Below are positions 16,746 through 25,717 of a stretch of DNA of 64,000 bases, piece after piece; positions within the stretch are counted from its first letter, which is position 1, and every line of letters begins with the position of its first letter. The notes below the pieces were generated by a model. It saw only the letters and a program-made list of their open reading frames with translations. It searched no databases and was not told the origin of the DNA. This DNA comes from Endobacterium cereale (GTDB taxonomy: Bacteria > Pseudomonadota > Alphaproteobacteria > Rhizobiales > Rhizobiaceae): NCBI RefSeq assembly GCF_009617585.1, contig NZ_WIXI01000048.1, forward strand, positions 248,001 to 312,000. Reading direction: 5' to 3'. Position numbers and translations under genes: made by a program.

Positions 16746-18005
16746 TCACAGACGACGCAGCGCCTTGGTCAAGCCATCGACGATTTCCTCGCCGGCCTCT
16801 TCGGCCGTCAACTGGCCATAGGCGAACTGCTCGATAACGTCCTTGAACAGTTCCTGCACGGAAGGATGCTCGATCAGCGGCGACATGACAGGACCGGTGG
16901 AATCAGCAACGATTTTCGCCCCTTCCAGGCGCTCGGGCGTAAGCTTTCCGGCTTCTTCCAGAGTGGCCTTGGCCATGGCGGAGGCCGGCAGACCGCGACT
17001 ATCTCCGAGGATCAGGATCGCATCCTTGTCATTCAGCAGGCAATTGATGACCTGCGCCGCCGCCTTTGGGTCTTTCGAATGTCTGGATATCGAAAAGACC
17101 ATGGATGGCTTCTTGTAGACACCATCCGATTTCGCGCCCGCGATCTTCAACGGAGCCGCGGGGATAAGCTTGCCGACCGTGAGCGGATCGTCATATTTAG
17201 AATAGGTCGAATCCCAGAAATAGGTTCCTCCGACCCTGCCGGAGACCCAGGCCGGATCATCGAAAATTTCGACATTGCCGACGCCGGCCGCATCCTTGGC
17301 CGAACGCACGATGCCATTGTCGACCATCCACTGGTAATGCTTGAGTGCACCAGCAATATCATCAGCGGTCCAGGCCAGTTCATTGGTGCCGGGCTTGACG
17401 AATTCCTGGCCGGAAATCTGCGCCGCAAAGGCTTCGATCATCAGCATCAGGATGACGCGAGTGCTATCGAACGGATAAAGCCCCTCCGGGTTCAGTTTCT
17501 TGGCGGCAGCGGCCAGATCATCCCAGCTTTTCGGCTGCTCCAATCCTGCCTTCTTGTAGATTTCGTCGTTGAAATAATAGGTTGCCCCCGTGACGGACAC
17601 CGGCACGCCGTTGAGTTTGCCCTTAATCATCGCGGGCGCCAGCTGACTTTCGTTCCACTGGGTCAGATCCAGTTCTCCGGCGAACTGCCTGAGGTCGGCG
17701 AAACCCTCACCTTCCTTGGAAAACTGGAACAGCCACGGCCAATCCACCTGAATGATATCCGCCTCGGTACTGCCCGCCATCTGCGTTGTCAGCTTTTCGA
17801 GATAGCCTTCAAAACCGGCAAACTCGGCCTTGACCTTGTGGCCGGTCTTCGAGCTGCAATATTCCAGCGCCTTCTGGGTGGCGACATGGCGCCCATCGCC
17901 TCCCCACCATGACATGCGTAGGTCCGCCGCCGAGGCGACATTCGTGGCGACCACGGAAGTCGCGAGTGAAAGAGACAATGCTGCCAGTATCGATTTCTTG
18001 CTCAT
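16746..18005 (-). CDS. ABC sugar transporter substrate-binding protein, oligouronide type
   Basis: A 419-aa periplasmic binding protein of the extracellular solute-binding family 1. A signal peptide of about 27 residues ends ASA-AD and is followed by LRMSWWGGDGRHVATQKALE, which resembles TogB-like proteins. Tryptophans in DIIQVDWPWLFQFSKEG and the C-terminal SPLIEHPSVQELFKDV fit carbohydrate binders. GGAGGG lies 8 bp before the ATG. Unusually it is the last gene of its operon, after the ATPase. With GH105 and GH4 enzymes upstream, the ligand is probably an unsaturated or saturated pectin oligosaccharide; this is inference. Confidence 0.88.
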   Translation of the reverse strand: MSKKSILAALSLSLATSVVATNVASAADLRMSWWGGDGRHVATQKALEYCSSKTGHKVKAEFAGFEGYLEKLTTQMAGSTEADIIQVDWPWLFQFSKEGEGFADLRQFAGELDLTQWNESQLAPAMIKGKLNGVPVSVTGATYYFNDEIYKKAGLEQPKSWDDLAAAAKKLNPEGLYPFDSTRVILMLMIEAFAAQISGQEFVKPGTNELAWTADDIAGALKHYQWMVDNGIVRSAKDAAGVGNVEIFDDPAWVSGRVGGTYFWDSTYSKYDDPLTVGKLIPAAPLKIAGAKSDGVYKKPSMVFSISRHSKDPKAAAQVINCLLNDKDAILILGDSRGLPASAMAKATLEEAGKLTPERLEGAKIVADSTGPVMSPLIEHPSVQELFKDVIEQFAYGQLTAEEAGEEIVDGLTKALRRL

Positions 18006-18059
18006 GATGCGTTTCCCTCCTGAAACACTGCATCGGTGACATATTCGTCCGCAGCGCCC

Positions 18060-19175
18060 TCAGGCGAGGCTGACGTTCTGACCGCTTGCGCGATCGAAAA
18101 TGAAAACCCGTTCCTCTTCCGGGCGAATGCGAAGGGCGCCATCCACGGCCGCCTTGCGGAAATCCTCCACCGGCAACACGACTGTGAAGCGCTCGCCACC
18201 GATAGTGATATGCACGTCGACCTCGTGGCCGAGGAAATCCGCCTTGATGACTTTGGCTGCAAGCGCATCCTCTTCCGGAACGGCCAAGCGAAAATGCTGC
18301 GGGCGAACTCCGAACGTGACGTCGCCATCCGTACCGGCGGCCAACCGTCCGGCAAGATTGGCGCCGAACTGGATCGACTGGTCACCGAAGGTGACGACAG
18401 GCCCGCTTCCGCCCTGACTTACGCGGGCATCCACAAGGTTCATTTCCGGCATGCCGATGAAACCCGCGACGAAAGCATTGTCCGGCCTTGCATAGAGCGT
18501 TTCAGGATCGGCTACCTGCATGATGCGCCCGTCCTTCATGACGCAGATACGGTCGCCCATGGTCATCGCCTCGACCTGATCGTGGGTGACGTAAACCACC
18601 GTCGAAGACTGGCCCTGCTCCTTGAGCCGGCGATGCAGATCGGTGATGCGCACGCGCATGGATGCACGCAGCTTGGCATCGAGGTTGGAGAGCGGCTCGT
18701 CGAACAAGAAAACTTCCGGCTTTTTTATCAGCGCGCGTCCCAGCGCCACGCGTTGCGCCTGACCACCCGACAGCTGTTTCGGCAGACGATCGAGCAGCGG
18801 CTCGATCTCCAGAACCTCCGCCACCTCCTGCACGCGGCGGGCGATCTCATCCTTCTTCTCACCGGCAAGTTTCAGGCCGAAGGAGAGGTTCTTGCGCACT
18901 TTCATATGCGGATAAAGCGCATAATTCTGGAACACCATGGCAATGCCGCGTTCGCCCGGCGGGAGATTGTTCACCACCTTGTCGCCGATGGAAATGTGCC
19001 CACCCGAAACTGTTTCGAGGCCGGCGATCATGCGCAATGTCGTGGATTTGGCGCAGCCAGACGGGCCGACCAGAACCATGAATTCCCCATCCTTGACGTC
19101 GAGATTGATGCCGTGAAGGGCTTTCAGCGTGCCGCTATAAACCTTTTCGAGGTTGCGGATGGAAAGTTGAGCCAT
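18060..19175 (-). CDS. ABC transporter ATP-binding protein, MalK/UgpC family
   Basis: A 371-aa ATPase of the carbohydrate uptake family. Walker A is GPSGCAKST, with alanine for the usual second glycine, a variant that keeps the lysine. The Q-loop is MVFQNYALYPHM, the signature LSGGQAQRVALGRAL, Walker B VFLFDEPLSNLDA and the switch histidine is in VYVTHDQVEAM. From about residue 240 a C-terminal OB-type regulatory domain follows (FIGMPEMNLVDARV). It energises the two permeases encoded directly upstream in the operon. These ATPases are often shared between sugar importers. Confidence 0.93.
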   Translation of the reverse strand: MAQLSIRNLEKVYSGTLKALHGINLDVKDGEFMVLVGPSGCAKSTTLRMIAGLETVSGGHISIGDKVVNNLPPGERGIAMVFQNYALYPHMKVRKNLSFGLKLAGEKKDEIARRVQEVAEVLEIEPLLDRLPKQLSGGQAQRVALGRALIKKPEVFLFDEPLSNLDAKLRASMRVRITDLHRRLKEQGQSSTVVYVTHDQVEAMTMGDRICVMKDGRIMQVADPETLYARPDNAFVAGFIGMPEMNLVDARVSQGGSGPVVTFGDQSIQFGANLAGRLAAGTDGDVTFGVRPQHFRLAVPEEDALAAKVIKADFLGHEVDVHITIGGERFTVVLPVEDFRKAAVDGALRIRPEEERVFIFDRASGQNVSLA

Positions 19176-19179
19176 TGTA

Positions 19180-20085
19180 TTACCCCTTAACGCCGCCGGC
19201 AGAGATGCCTTCGACGAAGTATTTCTGTGACACGAAAAACACGACCAGCGACGGCAGAAGCGTCAGCACCGACATGGCAAGGATACGGTTCCACTCGAAG
19301 GATTCGGCCGTATCGATCGACAGCTTCAACGCCAGTGAAACAGGGAATTTTTCGACCGAGGAGACGTAGATCAACGGTCCGAGAAAATCGTTCATCGTCC
19401 ACATGAACTGGAACAATGCCACCGAGATCATCGCCGGCACCAGCATCGGCACGACCACATAGATCAGTGTCTGGAAACTGTTGGCGCCATCGACCCGGGC
19501 CGCCTCTTCCATGTCACGCGGAATGGCGCGCAGGAACTGCAGCAGCATGAAAACGAAAAAGGCATCACCGGCAAGCGCCGAAGGAACCCAGAGCGGCAGG
19601 TAGGTGTCCAGCCAGCCGAGATCACGAAACAGCAGATATTGCGGAATGCGGGTGACGACATTGGGCAGAAGCAGCGTGCCGATAACCGTCACGAACAGTA
19701 TTTTTTTGCCGGGAAACTCGAACCGGGCGAAGCCATAGGCAACCAGCGTGCACGATATCACTGTGAAGATCGTCTTTGGCGCGATGATCAGGAACGTATT
19801 CCAGAAGAACCGGCCGAACGTATAGGGCGTCGAGGTCTGCCAGCCTTCGGCATAGCCGTCGATCGTCGGGTTAACAGGCATGAAGCCGGCACCGGCGAAG
19901 ATTTCCGTATTGGTCTTGAAGCTCGCACCGATCAGCCAGATCAGCGGATACAACATGATCAAACCAACAACAGTCAGGATCGTGTAGCGAATGGCGAGCG
20001 TTACGGTTTCGCGACGCTTCTGTACGGCCAGAAACTTTTCCGCATCCTCGATCGCCTTGTCGGAGTGAATGTTACTGTCGCTCAT
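19180..20085 (-). CDS. ABC sugar transporter permease, MalG family
   Basis: About 301 aa with six predicted helices; the first is near residues 31-52 (YTILTVVGLIMLYPLIWLIG), and the MalG-type contact loop is DMEEAARVDGANSFQTLIYV. The open frame is about 100 codons longer, but those codons lie in the preceding permease; ATG 20085 has AGGAG 9 bp ahead and gives the family start. It begins 2 bp after the partner permease gene. It would form the membrane channel with that partner (TogN-like role by analogy). Confidence 0.92.
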   Translation of the reverse strand: MSDSNIHSDKAIEDAEKFLAVQKRRETVTLAIRYTILTVVGLIMLYPLIWLIGASFKTNTEIFAGAGFMPVNPTIDGYAEGWQTSTPYTFGRFFWNTFLIIAPKTIFTVISCTLVAYGFARFEFPGKKILFVTVIGTLLLPNVVTRIPQYLLFRDLGWLDTYLPLWVPSALAGDAFFVFMLLQFLRAIPRDMEEAARVDGANSFQTLIYVVVPMLVPAMISVALFQFMWTMNDFLGPLIYVSSVEKFPVSLALKLSIDTAESFEWNRILAMSVLTLLPSLVVFFVSQKYFVEGISAGGVKG

Positions 20086-20087
20086 GG

Positions 20088-20972
20088 TCAGCTCCTCTTG
20101 TCGCCGGCGTAATAGACCCAGTGTTTCGACGACCAGAAGGCGACGAGTGTCAGCACCATGATGACAACGAACAGCACCCAGGCGATGGCCGAGGCATAAC
20201 CCATGTCGAATTTCTTGAAGGCCATTTCGTAAATATACAGCGGCAGCAGATAGGTGGATTTCAGCGGCCCGCCCTGGGTGATGACATAAGGCCCGTTGAA
20301 CTCCTGGAATGCCTGGACCATCTGCATGATCAGGTTGAAGAAAATGACCGGGGTCAGCAGCGGCAGGGTAATGGCGAAGAAAGAACGCCACGGCTTTGCG
20401 CCATCGATGGCGGCAGCCTCATAAAGCGATTTGTCGATGGACTGCAGCGCGGCGAGAAAGATCACCATGGCCGAGCCGAACTGCCAAAGGCGCAAAAGTG
20501 TGATGGTGAAGAGAGCAGTTCCTGGATTGCCGAACCAGTTGATGGCTTCAAAACCGATCGAGGTCAGCATCATGTTGATGAGGCCGGTGTCGGCGAACAT
20601 GTAGCGCCAGAGCACCGCCACCGCGATTGAGCCGCCGAGAATGGAGGGCACGTAATAGGCGGTCCGAAAAAAGCCGATACCCTTGAGCTTGGAATTCAGG
20701 ATGCCGGCGATGAAGAGCGCAAAGGCCAGCTTCAGCGGCACGGTGATCAGCACATAGAGCATCGTCACATTGAACGAGCGCCGGAATGTGCGGTCACTGG
20801 TCAGGATGTCCGCATAGTTTTCCAGCCCGATAAAGCTGGCGCCCTGCATCAGCCGGTAATCGGTGAATGACAGGTAGAGCGACCCGAGAAACGGGATGGC
20901 GGTAAAGACCATGAGGCCGATCAGGTATGGAAGAACATACCAGAAGCCAAGAAGACGACCGTCGCCACTCAT
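20088..20972 (-). CDS. ABC sugar transporter permease, MalF family
   Basis: A 294-aa permease with six helices. The N-terminal LLGFWYVLPYLIGLMVFTAI and SLYLSFTDYRLMQGASFIGL are typical of this family, as is the EAA loop LYEAAAIDGAKPWRSFFAIT. The start codon overlaps the stop of the GH4 gene by 4 bp and the stop is 2 bp before the next permease, so translation of all three is coupled. By analogy with the oligogalacturonide system it plays the TogM role. Confidence 0.92.
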   Translation of the reverse strand: MSGDGRLLGFWYVLPYLIGLMVFTAIPFLGSLYLSFTDYRLMQGASFIGLENYADILTSDRTFRRSFNVTMLYVLITVPLKLAFALFIAGILNSKLKGIGFFRTAYYVPSILGGSIAVAVLWRYMFADTGLINMMLTSIGFEAINWFGNPGTALFTITLLRLWQFGSAMVIFLAALQSIDKSLYEAAAIDGAKPWRSFFAITLPLLTPVIFFNLIMQMVQAFQEFNGPYVITQGGPLKSTYLLPLYIYEMAFKKFDMGYASAIAWVLFVVIMVLTLVAFWSSKHWVYYAGDKRS

Positions 20973-22363
20973 GCTGACAACCTCTTCAAATTGTCCGGCA
21001 GGCGCTCAGCGGTGGCGGCAACCATGGCGCGGAACAGGTTCGCAGCACGATCCTGCCCGAGAGGCGTTACCAGCGGGTCGGATAGAAACAGACCTTCCAG
21101 CGCTGTGACGTCACCGGCAAGCACCGCCTTCAGAACGGCATTCTGGCGCTCCGCATGCGGTCTCACCAACGCCTCGACTGCGGCCGGCAGGCGGCCGGCA
21201 TGAACCGGGCGCACGCCGTGTCCGGAGAAGAGGACATTGGTCTCGACGATTGTGCCCGGCGCAAAACCCTGCATCTGCCCGGTGTTCGGCATGTTGGCAT
21301 TGACCACAAATGTTTCGCCGCGGGTAAGCGCACGGATTTGCGCCACCAGTGCTTCTTCCGATGCGGGGCGCAGCGGGGGAACGCCGTTGGCGGCTTCGGC
21401 AATACGGGCATCTTCGCGGCGTTTCGCCTGATCACGCCGACGCCAATCCACGGGCGTCAGGCCAAATCCCCATTCACTGGCGCGGGCAAGATACCAGCTA
21501 GACGGCAGGAATTCGGCGAGGTGCCGGTCGCCGGCGGCAGCGGCAATCCCGAAACGGGCAGCAAGGTCGAACTTGACCCGATTGATATCCTCGAAATAGC
21601 GCTGGAATTCGTCAGCCGGGTCGAGAGGTTTTGCCCGCCAGCCCTTTTCACGGTTTTCAGCGGCAAAACGCAGATAATCCTGCAGCCAGTCGCGGCCACC
21701 GACAAAGGCGCGATCAATCCAGGTGAAATGGTTGATGCCCAGGACGTTGACCTGCACGTCGCGAAAACCGTAACGGATCGAGCCTTCCGCACGGTTGGCG
21801 AGCCATGCAATGATGTGTCGGAGCTTGGTGACTTCATGGCATTCGCCCCAAGCCTTGATATCCGGGAAAGCGGCATAAAGCGCGCCTGTCAGCACCGACA
21901 TCGGATTGGTGAGATTGCAGACATAGGCTTTGGGCGCATAGGCGCGAATGGCTTCGGCAATTTCCGCCATTGTCGGAATGGCCCGCATGGCGCGGACCAA
22001 ACCGCCCGGACCGACCGTATCGCCGACCGACTGGAGGACGCCCTCCGCTTCGGGCAGTTCTAGATCCTTTGCCATATCGTCAAACGATCCCGGCAGGATG
22101 GAGACGACCACGAAATCCGCACCCGTCAGCGCCGAAGCGATCGTTTCGCTTGCCGTGTAACGGATGGAAAGACCATGTGCCTCCGACAACCGGTTGCCGA
22201 TCGCCGCATTGCGTCTGGCAGCTTCGAGATTGAGGTCGAACAGCCGGATTTCACCCGAAACCGTCCCGTCATGCACAAGATCGGCCATCAGCACCTGCGC
22301 CCAGTTCAGCGAACCGCCGCCGACATAGGCCAGTGTGATTTCGGATACGGACTGCGCGGACAT
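20969..22363 (-). CDS. Glycoside hydrolase family 4, probable alpha-galacturonidase
   Basis: About 464 aa. GH4 enzymes use NAD and a divalent metal to cleave by oxidation and elimination. The nucleotide site is ITLAYVGGGSLNWAQVLMAD; further marks are FVVVSILPGSFDDMAKDLEL, VCNLTNPMSVLTGALY, the metal-ligand cysteine in WGECHEVTKL and the histidine in NVLGINHFTW. The C-terminal region PNTGQMQGFAPGTIVETNVL is also conserved. Within GH4, members next to pectin-type transporters act on alpha-galacturonides; the importer and GH105 neighbours favour that, but alpha-glucuronidase or alpha-glucosidase cannot be excluded. GGGAG 8 bp before ATG 22363 fixes the start. Confidence 0.87.
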   Translation of the reverse strand: MSAQSVSEITLAYVGGGSLNWAQVLMADLVHDGTVSGEIRLFDLNLEAARRNAAIGNRLSEAHGLSIRYTASETIASALTGADFVVVSILPGSFDDMAKDLELPEAEGVLQSVGDTVGPGGLVRAMRAIPTMAEIAEAIRAYAPKAYVCNLTNPMSVLTGALYAAFPDIKAWGECHEVTKLRHIIAWLANRAEGSIRYGFRDVQVNVLGINHFTWIDRAFVGGRDWLQDYLRFAAENREKGWRAKPLDPADEFQRYFEDINRVKFDLAARFGIAAAAGDRHLAEFLPSSWYLARASEWGFGLTPVDWRRRDQAKRREDARIAEAANGVPPLRPASEEALVAQIRALTRGETFVVNANMPNTGQMQGFAPGTIVETNVLFSGHGVRPVHAGRLPAAVEALVRPHAERQNAVLKAVLAGDVTALEGLFLSDPLVTPLGQDRAANLFRAMVAATAERLPDNLKRLSA

Positions 22364-22458
22364 GGCCAATTCTCCCGAATAAGGCAAATTGCTTCGGCCC
22401 GGCGTGATAGCCAGGACGTTTCAAAGGTCATGAGAAACCCGGCAAACCGGGCCAGTCG

Positions 22459-23577
22459 TCAGATGTAGGAACGCAGGTATTCCGACAGGCAGAGGATCGC
22501 CATCGCCTGTCCGTAAGGCATCGCCGTCAGCTTGATCTGGCGATAATAGTCGAGATCCGATCCCATGGCGGTGCCGAAAGACGTATTCTGCAATTCACCT
22601 GCCGCATCGATATGGCCGATGACACCCTGAACCGCTTTTTGGGCAACGGGCAGGTATTCCGGGCCGAGATATCGCTTGCGAACGGCCTTCATCAGCCCAT
22701 AACCGAATCCGGCAGCGGCCGAGGATTCCAGATAACTCTGCGGGTCATTAATCAAGGTGTGCCAGAGGCCCGACGACGACTGCAACTCCGCCAGCGTTTC
22801 CGCCTGACGCTTAAGCGTGGAAATCAGGTGGCGACGGAAGGCATCACCTTCCGGCAGGTCGAGCAGGTCGAGAAACTCCGGGATGGCGATGGTGATCCAG
22901 GAATTACCCCGGGCCCATAGCGCGTCTGCGAAATTATGGTTGCCGTCAAAGGTCCAGCCGTGGAACCACAGGCCGGTCTTGCGGTCCGCCAGATACTGGG
23001 TGTGGATGAGGAACTGATATTTTGCTTCCTCCACATAATCCGGGCGGTTGAGAAGCAGGCCGATCTTGGCGAGCGGCATGACGCTCATCATCAGCGTGTC
23101 GTCCCACATCTGCTGATGGTTGACGTTGTTATAAACGATGTGCTGCAAACCGCCTTCGCTCGTGCGCGGCATTTCATGCATCACCCACTCCGCCCAGGTC
23201 TCCAGATAGGGTTTCCACGCCGGATTGGGGTTGAGCTCATAAAGGCAGGCGAGCGTCAGGAAGGGGCACACGGTGTTGACGTTTTTGGTCGGCGTACCTT
23301 CGGCAAGCCGGGCATCGAACCATGACGTGATGATATCGAGCGTCTTTTGGTCGCCGGTCTGCTGCCAGTAATTGAAGAGGCCGTAGAGGCCGATGCCATG
23401 GGTCCATTCCCAGCCGGCCCAGCCCTTGGTGTCGATCACCCGGCCATCGTCCAGCCGCAGCAGGAACTCGCCCGTCTTGTCCTCGATTGCGACGAGATTG
23501 TCGGCAAGCCGCTGGATCAGGCTCATCACCTCTTTCCGCGGCGCCACATAATCCTTCTGTCGCAACAGCGCATGCAT
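22459..23577 (-). CDS. Glycoside hydrolase family 105, unsaturated (rhamno)galacturonyl hydrolase
   Basis: About 372 aa, cytoplasmic, matching the (alpha/alpha)6-barrel unsaturated uronyl hydrolases (YteR and YesR kin). Visible active-site marks: GWAGWEWTHGIGLYGLFNYW, the aspartates of NHQQMWDDTLMMSVMPL and ALWARGNSWITIAIPEFLDL. It removes the unsaturated uronate left at fragment ends by pectate or rhamnogalacturonan lyases. The frame stays open 50 codons upstream, but that part is poor; GGAGGGG lies 14 bp before this ATG and 9 bp before a TTG two codons earlier, so the start may be 23583. It is the first gene of a six-gene operon. Confidence 0.9.
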   Translation of the reverse strand: MHALLRQKDYVAPRKEVMSLIQRLADNLVAIEDKTGEFLLRLDDGRVIDTKGWAGWEWTHGIGLYGLFNYWQQTGDQKTLDIITSWFDARLAEGTPTKNVNTVCPFLTLACLYELNPNPAWKPYLETWAEWVMHEMPRTSEGGLQHIVYNNVNHQQMWDDTLMMSVMPLAKIGLLLNRPDYVEEAKYQFLIHTQYLADRKTGLWFHGWTFDGNHNFADALWARGNSWITIAIPEFLDLLDLPEGDAFRRHLISTLKRQAETLAELQSSSGLWHTLINDPQSYLESSAAAGFGYGLMKAVRKRYLGPEYLPVAQKAVQGVIGHIDAAGELQNTSFGTAMGSDLDYYRQIKLTAMPYGQAMAILCLSEYLRSYI

Positions 23578-23639
23578 CGTCAAAGCAGTACCCCTCCAGG
23601 TGGCCGGACCTCCTCGTCCAGCAAAGAAATCGAAACGCG

Positions 23640-23678
23640 ATTTCATTTTTAAAAAGGAACCATACAAAAAAATGAAAT
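23640..23678. promoter_or_regulatory. Candidate IclR/KdgR operator: 11-bp inverted repeat
   Basis: ATTTCATTTTT (23640-23650) and AAAAATGAAAT (23668-23678) are perfect inverted copies 17 bp apart, in the gap between the GH105 operon and the divergent IclR gene. A related word GATTTCATATTTTTT recurs at 23789-23803, just before the IclR start. The TTTCAT/ATGAAA words resemble the enterobacterial KdgR box (AATGAAA...TTTCATT). This suggests one regulator controls both directions; binding is not shown. Confidence 0.5.
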
Positions 23679-23813
23679 GCAATAGCCCTTCGTATTTTCT
23701 ATTTCTCGTCCGCGAAACCACTGACAATTAGGGCATTTTCGATAGAAACGGTGCGACTTGACAGCGCATTCAAACAATTTCAGAATACGATTTCATATTT
23801 TTTGGAACGAGTG

Positions 23814-24602
23814 ATGTCTGACGCTTCTCGCAACAAACCCGATAATGTGGCTGCGGTGCTGAAAGTCTTTTCGGTGTTGGAAACACTGGCGGATGACGGT
23901 CGATCGAGCTTGGCCGATATCGCCCAGCATGCAATGACATCCAAGGCCACCACCCACCGCCTGCTGCAGACCATGGTCGATCTCGGTTATGTGGAACAGG
24001 AGGAAGAGACCGATAAATATCGTCTGACGCTGAAGCTGTTCGGGCTTGGCGCGCGCACTTTGCGCGGCCAGACACATCTGCTGCAGGTGGCCGACCGCGC
24101 CATGGGATTTTTGTCACGCGAGACCGGCGAGGCCATCAATCTCGGCGTAATGGACGAACGCGAACAGCGCGTCGCCTATATCCACAAATACGACAGCGCC
24201 TATAATCTCTCGATGAATTCGCCGCTCGGCAAACGCAATCCGCTGCACAGCACCTCGCTCGGCAAGGCACTTCTGGCCTTTCGAGACGAAACCGAGATTG
24301 CCGACAGGCTTTCGAAGATGAGCTTTGAAAAGATGGCGCCGAAAACGATCACCGATGTCGGCGCTCTTCGCGACCAGTTGAATCGTATCCGCGAGGACGG
24401 TTATTCGGAAGAGGTGGAGGAAAGCGAGGCTGGCGTGCGGTGCATGGCCGTGCCGATACGCGACCATCTCGGCAGATCGATCGCGGCGATCAGCATTTCC
24501 TTTCCACTGTTCCGCTTCGATCCTGCCCGTAAATCGACCTATGTGCGAATCCTGCTGGACGCGGGTCAGACGGCATCGAAAAGCCTCGGCTTCGATGGCT
24601 GA
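23814..24602 (+). CDS. IclR family regulator, KdgR-like
   Basis: About 262 aa. The N-terminal winged helix has AAVLKVFSVLETLADDGRSS and DIAQHAMTSKATTHRLLQTM; the effector domain from about residue 95 has SRETGEAINLGVMDEREQRV, NSPLGKRNPLHSTSLGKALL and EESEAGVRCMAVPIRDHLGR, which are hallmarks of IclR ligand domains. MSDASRNKP at 23814 is preferred to an upstream ATG because a purine-rich GGAACGAG precedes it and the extra residues are unlike the family. KdgR of Erwinia and E. coli, which senses 2-keto-3-deoxygluconate, belongs here. The divergent pectin operon is the likely target. Confidence 0.9.
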   Translation: MSDASRNKPDNVAAVLKVFSVLETLADDGRSSLADIAQHAMTSKATTHRLLQTMVDLGYVEQEEETDKYRLTLKLFGLGARTLRGQTHLLQVADRAMGFLSRETGEAINLGVMDEREQRVAYIHKYDSAYNLSMNSPLGKRNPLHSTSLGKALLAFRDETEIADRLSKMSFEKMAPKTITDVGALRDQLNRIREDGYSEEVEESEAGVRCMAVPIRDHLGRSIAAISISFPLFRFDPARKSTYVRILLDAGQTASKSLGFDG

Positions 24603-25124
24603 TCAGACGATGCGATAATCACGATCGAGGTAAATCAGCGACTTCCCGCCCTCACGCATCTGCGTCTCCATGACGCGGCAGATCAGGATATCGTGACTGT
24701 GACCATCAGCCACCGAGATGATCTCGCAATCGAAGCATGCGAGCGCGCCGTCGAGCGCCAGACCACCGCTTGGCAGTTCCGTCCAGCTGGCGCCCGCAAA
24801 ACGCTCTTCCACCGGCGTTTTGCCACCGAACAGGCGGCTGAGCTCGCGATGTTCATCGGCAAGGACATTGACGCAGAGCGTGCCATTGCCCTTGACCGGC
24901 CAATAGGCGCTTGAAGTCTTGTTGAGGCAGACGAGCAAGGTCGGCGGGCTATCGGAAACGCTGCAGACCGCGGTAGCGGCAAAACCGGCGCGGCCGGCAG
25001 CACCGGATGTCGTGACGATGTGGACCGCAGCGCCGAGCCTTGCCATGGCATCGCGATATTCCACGCGGCGGGCCTCTTCTGTGTTTTCAACGGCGTGTGA
25101 GATAGCCTGTCCCTGCACCCTCAT
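24603..25124 (-). CDS. rutF: Flavin reductase RutF
   Basis: A 173-aa FMN reductase of the HpaC-like split-barrel family. The region ARLGAAVHIVTTSGAAGRAG and FAATAVCSVSDSPPTLLVCL match RutF closely, as does LSRLFGGKTPVEERFAGASW and HDILICRVME. RutF supplies reduced FMN to the uracil-opening oxygenase RutA. Its ATG overlaps the rutE stop by 4 bp. No rutA, rutB, rutC, rutD or rutG is in the window, so this is an orphan part of the pathway and its reduced flavin may serve another oxygenase. Confidence 0.9.
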   Translation of the reverse strand: MRVQGQAISHAVENTEEARRVEYRDAMARLGAAVHIVTTSGAAGRAGFAATAVCSVSDSPPTLLVCLNKTSSAYWPVKGNGTLCVNVLADEHRELSRLFGGKTPVEERFAGASWTELPSGGLALDGALACFDCEIISVADGHSHDILICRVMETQMREGGKSLIYLDRDYRIV

Positions 25125-25717
25125 TCTCCCAAAATCTGGCAGGCATCGGCAAAATCGAGGCGCGGCAGACGGGCAAAGACTTTTGCCGGATCGCCATGTC
25201 CGAGATTGATCAAAAAGTTCGATTTCCAGGTTGTGCCAGAGAAAAACTCGGCATCCACCTTCGGCTTGTCGAAACCGGACATCGGCCCGGCATCGAGACC
25301 GAGCGAGCGGGCGGCAAGAATGAGGTACGCGGCCTGCAAGGTGCCGTTACGAAAAGCGGTTTCTTCTGCGGCGGCCGGGCTGGATGTGAACCAGCTGCGC
25401 GCATCCGCATGCGGGAAAAGCTGTGGCAGCTTTTCGTAGAATTCGGCATCGTAGGCTGCAATTACCGTTACCGGTGCAGCCATCGTCTTTTCGAGATTGC
25501 CTGAAGACAGAGCGGGCCTGAGCTTCTCCTTGGCTTGAGGTCCTTTGACGAAAACGAAACGAGCCGGCGAGCAATTGGCCGACGTCGGGCCCATCTTGAC
25601 CAGTTCGTAGAGTTCTTTCAGCGTTTCATCGGACACATCGCCGGGCAGCCAGCCGTTCTGTGAGCGCGCGGAAACAAACAGCGTGTCGAGCGCTTTCTGG
25701 TCAAGTACGTGGGTCAT
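25121..25717 (-). CDS. rutE: Malonic semialdehyde reductase RutE (nitroreductase family)
   Basis: A 198-aa flavin nitroreductase-fold protein. It matches RutE throughout: LDTLFVSARSQNGWLPGDVS, LVKMGPTSANCSPARFVFVK, ARSWFTSSPAAAEETAFRNG and LGLDAGPMSGFDKPKVDAEF. RutE reduces 3-oxopropanoate (malonic semialdehyde) from pyrimidine ring breakdown to 3-hydroxypropanoate. It forms a two-gene unit with rutF. The 3-oxopropanoate could equally come from other routes, for example beta-alanine breakdown. Confidence 0.92.
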   Translation of the reverse strand: MTHVLDQKALDTLFVSARSQNGWLPGDVSDETLKELYELVKMGPTSANCSPARFVFVKGPQAKEKLRPALSSGNLEKTMAAPVTVIAAYDAEFYEKLPQLFPHADARSWFTSSPAAAEETAFRNGTLQAAYLILAARSLGLDAGPMSGFDKPKVDAEFFSGTTWKSNFLINLGHGDPAKVFARLPRLDFADACQILGE

